From NCBI RefSeq assembly GCF_011043625.1, contig NZ_JAAKGT010000022.1, positions 1-35,754 of the forward strand: a DNA stretch of 35,754 nucleotides, in the 5' to 3' direction. The DNA is from Caulobacter sp. 602-2 (GTDB lineage Bacteria > Pseudomonadota > Alphaproteobacteria > Caulobacterales > Caulobacteraceae). The notes beneath the pieces were generated by a model. The model saw only the letters and a list, made by a program, of their open reading frames with translations, did not search any database and was not told the origin of the DNA. Made by a program: the position numbers and the translations under genes. Positions 1 through 7,374 of the stretch are shown in pieces. Position 1 is the stretch's first letter. Every line of letters starts with the position of its first letter.

Positions 1-77
1 GCCCGAAGGGCCGGAGGGGGCTGCGCGGCGGCAAGACCCCCTCAGTCGCTCCGCGACAGCTCCCCCAGAGGGGGAGC
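1..77. repeat. Inverted-pair mosaic repeat, copy 1 (left end cut by window)
   Basis: The left half reads GCCC-GAA-GGGC (1-11) followed by GGAGGGGG (13-20). After 16 bases the right half runs CCCCCTC (37-43), hairpin GTCGC-TCC-GCGAC (45-57), and hairpin GCTCCCCC-AGA-GGGGGAGC (59-77). GAGGGGG at 14-20 can pair with CCCCCTC at 37-43, so the two halves close into one folded unit. The right half is nearly identical to 20940-20981, differing only in the hairpin loops. This looks like a BIME/REP-type interspersed element lying downstream of smpB; the family name is not known to me. Confidence 0.75.
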
Positions 78-92
78 ATCTCGCATCACGAA

Positions 93-218
93 CCTCCCCC
101 TGTGGGGGAGGCGGCCGAAGGCCGGTGGGGGGCCGTTTTCAGCTTTCGGGACGTCGGCGGGTTCGGCAACCACTCCCCCCACCGATCGCTTCGCGATCAC
201 CTCCCCCACAGGGGGAGG
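93..218. repeat. Inverted-pair mosaic repeat, copy 2
   Basis: Left half: hairpin CCTCCCCC-TGT-GGGGGAGG (93-111), hairpin CGGCC-GAA-GGCCG (112-124), and GGTGGGGGG (124-132). Right half, inverted: CCCCCCACC (175-183), hairpin GATCGC-TTC-GCGATC (184-198), and hairpin CCTCCCCC-ACA-GGGGGAGG (200-218). The nine-base segments 124-132 and 175-183 are exactly complementary. The inner hairpin has unrelated sequence in the two halves, yet both pair perfectly. The element ends 20 bases past the smpB stop codon, so it probably lies in the 3' end of that transcript and could act as a terminator or RNA-end stabiliser. Confidence 0.8.
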
Positions 219-237
219 TTCCTCATGGAACGGAGGA

Positions 238-696
238 TCAATCCCCCCGGTCGCCCTTCATCAGGCGGGCCTTGTCGCGTTGCCAGTCGCGCTCGGCGGC
301 GGCCTCGCGCTTGTCGTGGGCCTTCTTGCCCTTGGCCAGGCCGATCTCCAGCTTGGCCAGGCCCTTCTCGTTCCAATAGAGCTTCAGCGGCACCAGGGTG
401 CGGCCGTCGCGCTGCACCGCGCCGATCAGCTTCTCGATCTGCTTGCGGTGCAGCAGCAGCTTCCGGTGCCGGCGCGGCTCGTGGTTGAAGCGGTTGGCGT
501 GGCCGTAGGGCGGGATGTCGGCGTTGATCAGCTTGATCTCCCGCCCTTCGACCGACGCATAGGACTCGGCGATGTTGGCCCGGCCGACGCGCAGCGACTT
601 CACCTCGGTGCCGGTCAGCATGATGCCGGCCTCGAAGGTCTCCTCGATGAAGTAGTCGTACCGGGCGCGCCGGTTTTCCGCGATCGGCTTGGTCAT
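238..696 (-). CDS. smpB: SsrA-binding protein SmpB
   Basis: SmpB binds tmRNA and delivers it to stalled ribosomes for trans-translation in the cytoplasm. The 152-residue protein has the family's usual length. Recognisable segments are ARYDYFIEETFEAGIMLTGT (residues 11-30) leading into EVKSLR, ESYASVEG, INADIPPY and the basic HRKLLLHRKQIEKL stretch. The tail is rich in K/R, as expected for the segment that enters the ribosomal decoding centre. The ATG overlaps the last base of the dapA stop codon (TGATG), so smpB is translated as the downstream gene of a dapA-smpB pair. The tmRNA gene itself is not in the window. In Caulobacter, trans-translation is known to affect replication timing. Identification is secure. 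Confidence 0.97.
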   Translation of the reverse strand: MTKPIAENRRARYDYFIEETFEAGIMLTGTEVKSLRVGRANIAESYASVEGREIKLINADIPPYGHANRFNHEPRRHRKLLLHRKQIEKLIGAVQRDGRTLVPLKLYWNEKGLAKLEIGLAKGKKAHDKREAAAERDWQRDKARLMKGDRGD

Positions 697-1580
697 CAGA
701 CCAGACCCGCCTCGCGCATGGCCTCCAAGATCGCGGGACGCACGGCTTCGCTGCAGGTCGTGATCGGCAGGCGCACGTCTTCCGTCGACAGGCCCAGCTG
801 GGCCAGGGCGAACTTGGTCGGGGCCGGCGACGAGTCGAGGAACAGCGCCTTGTGCAGCTTGATCAGGCGATCCTGCCAGTAGCGGGCCGTCTCCCAGTCG
901 TTGCCGAAGCAGGCGTTCATGAAGGTGGCGCAGGCGTCCGGCGCGACGTTGGCGGTGACCGAGATCACGCCGTGACCGCCATGGGCCATGTAGCCCAGCG
1001 CGGTCGGATCATCGCCCGACAGCATGACCCAGTCCTCGCCGCAGGTGATGCGCTGCAGGCTGATGCGGGTCAGGTCGCCGGTGGCGTCCTTGATGCCGAC
1101 GATGTTGGGCAGCTTCGAAAGGCGCACCAGGGTGTCGTTGGAGATGTCCACGCCCGTGCGGCCGGGCACGTTGTAGACGAACACCGGCAGCTCCACGGCG
1201 TCGTTGATCGCCTTGTAGTGCTGGTACATGCCCTCTTGGCTGGGGCGGTTGTAGTAGGGCGTGACCACCAGGGCCGCGTCGGCGCCGACGGTCTTGGCGT
1301 GGCGCACCAGGTCGATGGCCTCGTCGGTCGAGTTCGAACCCGCGCCGGCGATCACCGGCACTCGGCCGCGGGCGGTCTTCACGCACAGTTCGACCACGCG
1401 CTTGTGCTCGTCGTGCGACAGGGTCGAGGTCTCGCCCGTGGTGCCGACCGGCACCAGGCCGTGCACGCCGCCGGCGATCTGGCGCTCGACCAGGGCGACG
1501 AAGCCTTTCTCGTCGACCTCGCCGTTCAGGAACGGAGTGACCAGGGCCGGGATGACGCCCTTGAACGGGGAATGGACCAT
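696..1580 (-). CDS. dapA: 4-hydroxy-tetrahydrodipicolinate synthase
   Basis: DapA condenses pyruvate with aspartate semialdehyde, the first committed step of the lysine/diaminopimelate pathway, in the cytoplasm. Using the ATG at 1580 gives 294 residues, the usual family length. Visible active-site elements are GTTGE (residues 46-50), the tyrosine of YNVPGRTG (Y136) with R141, and the Schiff-base lysine in VGIKDATGD (K164). The protein is a TIM barrel with no signal peptide. A TTG nine bases upstream (1589) is in frame, but neither start has a clear Shine-Dalgarno sequence, so the ATG is preferred because MVHSPFKG resembles family N-termini. smpB follows with a one-base overlap. A hairpin lies about 50 bases upstream. 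Confidence 0.96.
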   Translation of the reverse strand: MVHSPFKGVIPALVTPFLNGEVDEKGFVALVERQIAGGVHGLVPVGTTGETSTLSHDEHKRVVELCVKTARGRVPVIAGAGSNSTDEAIDLVRHAKTVGADAALVVTPYYNRPSQEGMYQHYKAINDAVELPVFVYNVPGRTGVDISNDTLVRLSKLPNIVGIKDATGDLTRISLQRITCGEDWVMLSGDDPTALGYMAHGGHGVISVTANVAPDACATFMNACFGNDWETARYWQDRLIKLHKALFLDSSPAPTKFALAQLGLSTEDVRLPITTCSEAVRPAILEAMREAGLV

Positions 1581-1629
1581 GACTTGCAATTTGCCGTGAG
1601 CAGACGCCGCGAGAGTTGCGGCTGAAACG

Positions 1630-1658
1630 TGGGGGCGGACAATATGTCCCCGCCCCCA
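1630..1658. promoter_or_regulatory. Bulged palindrome between dapA and the transglycosylase
   Basis: TGGGGGCG-GACA (1630-1641), loop ATA, then TGTC-CC-CGCCCCCA (1645-1658) form a long imperfect inverted repeat with a two-base bulge. It sits in the divergent region, 50 bases before the dapA start. It could be an operator or a leader hairpin. No T-run follows on either strand, so it does not look like a classical terminator. Confidence 0.4.
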
Positions 1659-1833
1659 TCGACCGCAACTGGTCGTTCCGACCTTTTCGTCGCCGAAGGG
1701 CGTCGAAAGGCGGGTCGATCCGTCGGCGAACCGGGCTATAGACGCCTGACGGCCAAAAATCGGCCGCCGGACGCCGGCATTCAGGCGTCTCGACCACCGT
1801 TCGACGCTACTCGACAGGCAAGGAGACCGCGTT

Positions 1834-3954
1834 TTGGCTTTTGGGATTCGTCGGCTTCTTCTTGGTTGCGTCAGCCTGACCCTGGTCGCGAGCGTCGCCG
1901 ACGCCCAGACCGAGCAGCTGGACGAGGAAGGCCTGCCGACCGCGCCCCAGCCCTACAGCGGTTCGGCCCGCCCCGGCCTCGTCAACACCCCGCCCACCGC
2001 CTACGCCGGCACGCTCAGCGACACCGACGCGGGCAACCTGCGCGCGGCCGTCATGGGCCAGCGCTCGGCCGCGACCGTGCGCGCGGCGATGATGGGCATC
2101 TCCGATCCCCTGGCCCGCAAGATCGCCCTGTGGGCCCTGGCCGACGTTGGCGCCGAGAGCATGAGCTTCTTCGAGCTCGACCAGGCCCGTCGCGACCTCA
2201 ACGGCTGGCCGCGCAGCTCGCGGCGCGACCTTCCCGCCGAAAAGGCCCTCTCGACCTCCGGCCTGACCCCGGCCCAGACCATCGCCTGGTTCGGCGGCGC
2301 CGAGCCGCTGACCGCCGAAGGCGCCATGGCGCTGGCCAGCGCCTACCAGGCCAGCGGCCGCAATCAGGACGCTACGAACCTCATCCGCCGCTTCTGGCGC
2401 GGCAAGACCTTCGAGGCCGACGCCCAGCGCGCCATGCAGGCCCGCTTCGGCGCGCTGCTCACCGCCGACGACTACGCCCAGCGCGCCGACATGCTGCTGT
2501 ACGGCCCGCAAGGCCCGGCCGCGCGCGACATGGTCGCCATGCTGCCCTACGACCAGCAGGCAACCGCCCAGGCCCGCATCGCCCTGCGCTCCAACGCCTC
2601 CAACGCCAACGACCTGGTGGCCGCCCTCACCCCGGCCCAGCAGGTCTCGCCAGGCGTGGCCTTCGAGCGCGCGTCTTACATGCGCCGCAAGGGCATGGAC
2701 GTGATGGCGCTCGATCTGGTGCGCTACTTCCCCGCCGCTCCCCCGTCCGACGACACCGCCGGTCCGATCTGGCGCGAGCGCAAGCAGCTGGTCATGTCGG
2801 CCATCAAGAACGGCGACAGCCGCGGCGCCTATGCGGCCGCCAACGCCGGCCTGCCCGGCGGCGCCGACGCGGCCGAGGCCGAGTTCTTCGCCGGCTGGAT
2901 CGCGCTGTCGCGCCTGAAGGACGCCAACGCCGCGGCCGCCCACTTCAGCCGCATCAACGAGATCGGCGCCTCGCCGATCACCCGCGGCCGCGCCCTCTAC
3001 TGGCAGGGCCGCGCGGCCGAGGCGCAGGGCGACGTCATCGCCGCCCAGGCCTTCTACGCCGAGGGCGCGCGCCACATCACCACCTTCTACGGCCAGCTGG
3101 CCGCCGAGAAGGCCGGCATCAAGGAGATCCGCCTCGACAAGGATCCGGTGATCACGCAGGCCGACCGCGCCCGCTTCGAAAGCCGCGAACTGGTCCGCGC
3201 CGCCAAGCTGCTGCGCGACGTCGGCGCCAACGACGCCTTCCGCTCGCTGGTCCTTTATATCGACGACCAGCTGCCGACCGCCCAGGAGCAGGCCCTGCTG
3301 GTCGACTTCGCCCGCAACACCGGCGACCAGGACCTGGCCATGCGCGCGGTCCGCACCGCCGCCCAGCGCGGCTTCATCCTGCCCGAGCGCGGCTATCCCC
3401 TGCTCGACCACCACTTCACGCCGATCCCCGGCGCGGCCGAGACCGCCTTCGTCTATTCGATCTCGCGCCAGGAGAGCAATTTCGACCCCCGCGCCCGCTC
3501 GGGCGTCGGCGCGCGCGGCATGATGCAGCTGATGCCGCCCACCGCCGCCGGCGTCGCCCGCAAGCTGGGCGAGAGCCACAGCGTCGATCGCCTGTTCGAG
3601 CCCGACTACAACATGCGCCTGGGCTCGGTGTACCTGGGCGACATGATCAACCGCTTCAGCGGCTCCTACATCATGGCCGCCGCGGCCTACAACGCCGGCC
3701 CCGGCCGTCCGCCGCAATGGACGGCCCTGTGCGGCGACCCGCGCGGCGCGTCGACCGACCCGCTCGATTTCATCGAGTGCATCCCGTTCAGCGAGACCCG
3801 CAACTACGTGATGCGCACCCTTGAGACGACGATGGTCTACCGCGCCCGCCTCAACGGCGGCGTCGCCCCCCTGACCCTCTCGGCCGACCTCAAGCGCGGC
3901 GGTTACAGCTACGTCCCCGGCGCCGGAACGATGGCCCCGATCGGGGGGCGGTAG
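1834..3954 (+). CDS. Soluble lytic murein transglycosylase (SLT family)
   Basis: This periplasmic enzyme would cleave the MurNAc-GlcNAc bond of peptidoglycan to give 1,6-anhydro ends. The TTG start is chosen because AGGAG lies at 1821-1825 just ahead of it and a hydrophobic signal peptide follows at once (residues 4-23, cleavage near VADA-Q). Residues 30-520 form the alpha-helical superhelical domain typical of Slt70-like enzymes. The catalytic domain occupies about 535-665, with the general acid E547 in SRQESNF, then GMMQLMPPTA and AAAYNAGPGR. At 706 residues it is of normal or slightly long size. It is divergent from dapA and ends at a hairpin shared with the convergent esterase gene. It may correspond to the Sdp-type enzymes of Caulobacter, but I cannot assign which. 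Confidence 0.93.
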   Translation: MAFGIRRLLLGCVSLTLVASVADAQTEQLDEEGLPTAPQPYSGSARPGLVNTPPTAYAGTLSDTDAGNLRAAVMGQRSAATVRAAMMGISDPLARKIALWALADVGAESMSFFELDQARRDLNGWPRSSRRDLPAEKALSTSGLTPAQTIAWFGGAEPLTAEGAMALASAYQASGRNQDATNLIRRFWRGKTFEADAQRAMQARFGALLTADDYAQRADMLLYGPQGPAARDMVAMLPYDQQATAQARIALRSNASNANDLVAALTPAQQVSPGVAFERASYMRRKGMDVMALDLVRYFPAAPPSDDTAGPIWRERKQLVMSAIKNGDSRGAYAAANAGLPGGADAAEAEFFAGWIALSRLKDANAAAAHFSRINEIGASPITRGRALYWQGRAAEAQGDVIAAQAFYAEGARHITTFYGQLAAEKAGIKEIRLDKDPVITQADRARFESRELVRAAKLLRDVGANDAFRSLVLYIDDQLPTAQEQALLVDFARNTGDQDLAMRAVRTAAQRGFILPERGYPLLDHHFTPIPGAAETAFVYSISRQESNFDPRARSGVGARGMMQLMPPTAAGVARKLGESHSVDRLFEPDYNMRLGSVYLGDMINRFSGSYIMAAAAYNAGPGRPPQWTALCGDPRGASTDPLDFIECIPFSETRNYVMRTLETTMVYRARLNGGVAPLTLSADLKRGGYSYVPGAGTMAPIGGR

Positions 3955-3959
3955 GAGGT

Positions 3960-3986
3960 AATCCCTCTCTCTTTGAGAGAGGGATT
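3960..3986. terminator. Perfect hairpin between convergent genes
   Basis: AATCCCTCTCTC, loop TTT, GAGAGAGGGATT: a perfect 12-bp stem with a three-base loop lying exactly between the transglycosylase stop (3954) and the esterase stop (3994). There is no long T-run, but the position and symmetry suit a bidirectional terminator. Confidence 0.7.
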
Positions 3987-3993
3987 CAGGACC

Positions 3994-4971
3994 TCAGATC
4001 CCCTTCTTCTTCGCATAGGCCTCGAACAGCGTCGGCCAGGCCGCGACCGGCTTGCCGGCGATCGAGCGCAGGCCGAAACCGTGGCCGCCTTCCTCGAAGA
4101 CGTGCAGCTCGGCCGGGATCGCCTTGGCCTTCAGGGCCGCGAACATCATCAGGCTGTTCTCGACCGGCACGGCCTTGTCGTCGGCGGCGTGGACCAGGAA
4201 CACCGGCGGCGTGCGACCGCCCACCCCGGTCTCGGCCGAATAGGCCTGCACCGCCTCGAACGACGGAGACGCGCCCAGCAGCTGCTTGCGCGAGCCGGCG
4301 TGGGTGGTCCCGGCCACCATGGTGATCACCGGATAGATCAGCGCCGACAGGTCGGGGCGCGCGGAAAAATCATCGGCGGCGTCGACACGGTCATAGACCT
4401 GGGCCTCGAAGCGGGTGGTCAGGCTGGCGGCCAGGTGCCCGCCGGCCGAGAAGCCCATGACGGCGATGCGGCCGGCGTCGAACTTCATGCCCGGCGCCCA
4501 CGAGCGCACCAGGCGCAGGGCCCGCTGAGCGTCCTGCAACGGCGCGTCCGGCCCTGCGCCCCAGCCGTCGCCCGGCAGGCGATAGAGCAGGACGAAGCAG
4601 GTGTAGCCCCGATCGGCCAGCCACTGGGCGGTCTCGAAGCCTTCCTTGTCCATGACGACGCGCTCGTAGCCGCCGCCGGGGATCAGGATCACCGCCGCGC
4701 CATTGGGCTTGCGCGGGCGAAACAGGCTGAGCGTCGGCTTGCGGGTGTGGGTCACGGCCCGGTCGCGCGGACCCTTGCCGTCGCTGCGCTCGGTCACCGT
4801 CTCCTGCGCCGTCACGCCGCTCGAGCCCGGCGGATCATTAGGCCACAGCGGCCGCACCTCGCTCGGCTCGGGCACGGCCGGCTTGCGCGCGGCGCTGGCC
4901 ATGCTCGCGCTCGACAGGGCGGTGATCCCTGCCAGCAGGGCGAAGGCGCTCCGGCGGTTCAGTTGCGGCAT
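3994..4971 (-). CDS. Exported alpha/beta-hydrolase (BD-FAE / acetyl-xylan-esterase-like)
   Basis: This is a serine esterase of the alpha/beta-hydrolase fold. The first 27 residues are a signal peptide with a twin-arginine start (NRRSAFALLAG), so Tat export is plausible. PGGGY (98-102) is the oxyanion-hole segment, S175 in GFSAGGH the nucleophile, D264/D265 the likely acid, and H297 in GGHGFG the base. This layout matches esterases that remove acyl groups from plant polysaccharides, which would suit a scavenging Caulobacter, but the substrate cannot be read from the sequence. Length is 325 residues. It is convergent with the transglycosylase and follows the trmH-type gene on the same strand after a 122-base gap containing a palindrome. 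Confidence 0.88.
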   Translation of the reverse strand: MPQLNRRSAFALLAGITALSSASMASAARKPAVPEPSEVRPLWPNDPPGSSGVTAQETVTERSDGKGPRDRAVTHTRKPTLSLFRPRKPNGAAVILIPGGGYERVVMDKEGFETAQWLADRGYTCFVLLYRLPGDGWGAGPDAPLQDAQRALRLVRSWAPGMKFDAGRIAVMGFSAGGHLAASLTTRFEAQVYDRVDAADDFSARPDLSALIYPVITMVAGTTHAGSRKQLLGASPSFEAVQAYSAETGVGGRTPPVFLVHAADDKAVPVENSLMMFAALKAKAIPAELHVFEEGGHGFGLRSIAGKPVAAWPTLFEAYAKKKGI

Positions 4972-5037
4972 GACGTTTCTCCCGAACTCTACTGCAAGCG
5001 TGATAGCCGAAAGTGTCAGCGGTTTCGGCGGCCATCA

Positions 5038-5060
5038 CGCGCCAACTTAAGTTTGGCGCG
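5038..5060. promoter_or_regulatory. Long palindrome upstream of the esterase / downstream of trmH
   Basis: CGCGCCAA (5038-5045), centre CTTAAGT, TTGGCGCG (5053-5060) is a perfect 8-bp inverted repeat. The centre is itself nearly symmetric (AACTTAAGTT, 5044-5053). It lies about 70 bases before the esterase start and just past the trmH-type stop on the same strand. It may be an operator for the esterase or a terminator hairpin for the methyltransferase. A second small palindrome, CCTTAAGG, is at 5063-5070. Confidence 0.45.
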
Positions 5061-5093
5061 GACCTTAAGGCCCTTGGTAACCGGTGGACAAGC

Positions 5094-5893
5094 TCAGCGA
5101 CCGCCGAACTTCAGGTGATGCAGCACGATCCCGCTGGTGGTCGCCACGTTCAGCGAGTCGAAGCCATCGGAATGCCGATCCCCTCGGCCCTGGCGATGAC
5201 CTGCGCCGACAGCCCCGGCCCCTCCGCGCCCAGCAGCGCCGCCGCCCGGGCCGGCGGCTCCAGCTCGGCGAGCGTGCGGTCCGCCGACGGCGTCAGGGCC
5301 AGCGGCGTAAAGCCCGCGTCGCGCAACAGGTCGACCACATCCTCGCCGCGGCCGATGTATCCGGTGGGCACGCTCAGCGTCGCGCCCACCGAGACGCGGA
5401 TGGCCTTGCGATAGAACGGGTCGCAGCAATCGGCGTCCAGCAGGACCGCATCGGCCCCGAAGGCGGCGGCGTTGCGGAAGATGCCGCCGAGGTTGTCGTG
5501 ATTGGCGATGCCCAGCAGCGCCACCACCACCGCCCGCTCGGGCAATCGCGCCAGCAGCTGCGCGGCCGGGGTCGCCTGCGGCTTTCGCCCCACGGCCAGC
5601 ACCCCGCGATGCAGGTGGAAGCCCGCCACCGCGTCCAGCACCGCCTGCTCCACCAGATAGATCGGCGTCTCGTCCGCCAGCCCGGCGAACACCTCCGAAA
5701 GCTTGTCCCGCCGCTTGGGATCGATCAGCAGCGACTCCACCCGCTGGGGCGCGTCGCGCACGAAGGCCCGCAGCACCGTCTCGCCCTCGGCGATGAACCG
5801 CCCTTCCCGGCCCACCAGATCGCGCTCCTTGATGTCGCGATAGGCGGCCACGCGCGGGTCGGCGGGATCGGTGATGGCGATGAACTGCGGCAC
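5094..5893 (-). pseudogene. TrmH/SpoU-family (SPOUT) RNA methyltransferase, C-terminus out of frame
   Basis: The intact part (GTG at 5893, 247 codons, stop at 5150) has the SpoU substrate-binding N-domain and then the SPOUT domain: LLGIANHDNLGGIFRNAAAF (the N..N/R motif), AVLLDADCCDPFYRKAIRVSVGA, and LLGAEGPGLS. It breaks off in the last motif at GIGIPMASTR. The missing end, DGFDSLNVATTSGIVLHHLK, is encoded right behind it in another frame, stopping at 5094. That segment forms part of the trefoil knot and S-adenosylmethionine pocket, so the truncated product is probably inactive. Members of the family 2'-O-methylate tRNA or rRNA. It follows the MFS gene by 21 bases. Either a real deletion or a sequencing error could explain the break. 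Confidence 0.85.
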
Positions 5894-5914
5894 GGGGGCT
5901 CCGCTGGGGACTCT

Positions 5915-7171
5915 CTAGCGCACGCCCCGTATCGGAAGGATCGCCAGACCGCCAGCCATGGCCAGCCCGGCGGCCACCAGGAACAGCGAATGATAGTCCG
6001 TGCGGCTGGGTCCCAGGAACCACACCGCCAGCACCGGGGCCAGGGCCTGGGGCAGCGTGTTGGCCAGGTTGATGACCCCCAGGTCCTTGCCCGCGTCGTC
6101 CTGCGAGGGCAGCACCTGGCTGACCAGGGCGATGTCGACGGCGTAGTAGCAGCCCGCCCCGCAGCCGAAGACCACGAAGCCGACCAGCACCACCGCCCAG
6201 CCCGGCGTCAGCGAGAAGGTCACCATGGCCGCCGCCAGGATCATCGCCGCCCCGGCCGCGAACAGCTTTCGCCGTCCCAGCCGGTCGCTCAGCATGCCAA
6301 AGATCATCGCGCAGCCCACATTGGCGACGGTCGCCACGGTGGTCAGCAAGGCCAGTCCCTGCTCGGCCCGCTGGCCGGGGAACAGCGCCGGATAGTTCAG
6401 CGCGTCCTGCAGGTAGTAGAGCATGTAGCACTGGGTCAGGGTGATCGCGACCAGCACCATGAACCGGCTGACCCAGGCCAGGGCGAAGTCGGGATGCTTG
6501 CGCGGGTCGACCCACAGCCCCTTGAGGAACCCGATCAGGCTGAAGCGCTCGGTCGCGTCGGCGGTGATCGGCGGGTCCTTCAGGCGCAGGGCGAAGGGCG
6601 CGATGGCCAGCACCAGCACGACGCTGATCGCCGCATAACGTGAGGCCTCCGACGCCAGCAGGCCGCCGACCAGCACCGCCCCGGCCACCGCGCCGATGGG
6701 ATGGCCAAGGCTGAGGAACGCCGCCACCCGGCCCTTCTGGGCGTCGGGCACGCGGTCGGGCAGCAGCGCCAGCAGCGCGGCGAACAGCATGTTGAAGGCC
6801 AGCTGGAAGCCGATGACGCCGAGGATCAGCTCCAGCCGGCTGTCGGCCAGCATGATCGCCACGTACGAGGCCAGCGTGCCGACCAGGCCGATCAGCAGCC
6901 AGGGCCGTCGCCGTCCGAAGCGCGAGGTCGTCCGGTCGCTGATCGCGCCGGCCAGCAGGTTGGCGATGCTGGCCGTCAGCGCGCCCCAGAACGCCGTCTG
7001 GCTGAGCACCAGCGCCTTCTGGGCCGGGTCGAGGGCGGCCGCCTTCAGCGGCAGCAGCACCTGGATCAGCGGCATGAAACTGATGAACGCGCCGATCTGG
7101 GCGAAGGTGAAGGCGGCGATGAAACTGGGCCGAACCGGTTCGACCGGCCGGCTGGCGCCGCTCCGCGACAT
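5915..7171 (-). CDS. MFS transporter, sugar/glycoside type
   Basis: This is an inner-membrane carrier of the major facilitator superfamily, 418 residues with about 12 hydrophobic segments. The loop between helices 2 and 3 reads SDRTTSRFGRRRPWLLIG (residues about 82-99). This is the expanded form typical of the GPH/SLC45-like sugar symporters, and a second copy, SDRLGRRK, lies after helix 8. A sugar or glycoside is therefore the likely cargo, by inference. The ATG at 7171 has GGGAG nine bases ahead on its strand. The gene is divergent from a LacI-family regulator, which usually means the regulator controls it. A TGTAACCG half-site palindrome lies between them, close to this start. The broken methyltransferase follows downstream and may be cotranscribed. 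Confidence 0.9.
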   Translation of the reverse strand: MSRSGASRPVEPVRPSFIAAFTFAQIGAFISFMPLIQVLLPLKAAALDPAQKALVLSQTAFWGALTASIANLLAGAISDRTTSRFGRRRPWLLIGLVGTLASYVAIMLADSRLELILGVIGFQLAFNMLFAALLALLPDRVPDAQKGRVAAFLSLGHPIGAVAGAVLVGGLLASEASRYAAISVVLVLAIAPFALRLKDPPITADATERFSLIGFLKGLWVDPRKHPDFALAWVSRFMVLVAITLTQCYMLYYLQDALNYPALFPGQRAEQGLALLTTVATVANVGCAMIFGMLSDRLGRRKLFAAGAAMILAAAMVTFSLTPGWAVVLVGFVVFGCGAGCYYAVDIALVSQVLPSQDDAGKDLGVINLANTLPQALAPVLAVWFLGPSRTDYHSLFLVAAGLAMAGGLAILPIRGVR

Positions 7172-7181
7172 GGCTGCTCCC

Positions 7182-7200
7182 TGTAACCGACGCGGTCATT
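7182..7200. promoter_or_regulatory. Candidate LacI-type operator
   Basis: The sequence TGTAACCG-ACG-CGGTCATT contains the exact inverted repeat ACCG-N3-CGGT, with looser symmetry outside. TGTAACCG resembles half-sites used by LacI/GalR-family repressors. It lies 11-29 bases before the MFS start, where a repressor would block transcription. The inner spacing is odd rather than the common central CG, so the call is tentative. Confidence 0.35.
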
Positions 7201-7374
7201 TGAAGCCGCCGCGTTCGCCTGCCCGGCGACCTTCGCCGCGCCGCCAGCGCCCGACAAGGGGCGTTCGAGCCTGTCCCCGAGTTTTTTCGTCGCCGGCGGG
7301 GTCGCGCTGCGCACGACAAATGCTCTAGGCTCGGACAAAGGGTTGAGTCCGCTAGCGGGGGAAACGGCAGACCG

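Noticed and set aside
1..218. CRISPR array
   Set aside because: The repeats are inverted pairs with variable stems, not equally spaced direct repeats, and no cas gene is present.
1807..3717. Long open frame antisense to the lytic transglycosylase
   Set aside because: Low-complexity Gly/Ala/Val/Arg composition typical of high-GC shadow frames, with no recognisable domain.
5094..5180. Programmed ribosomal frameshift in the trmH-type gene
   Set aside because: No slippery heptamer or downstream stimulatory structure is visible, and family spacing suggests lost bases.
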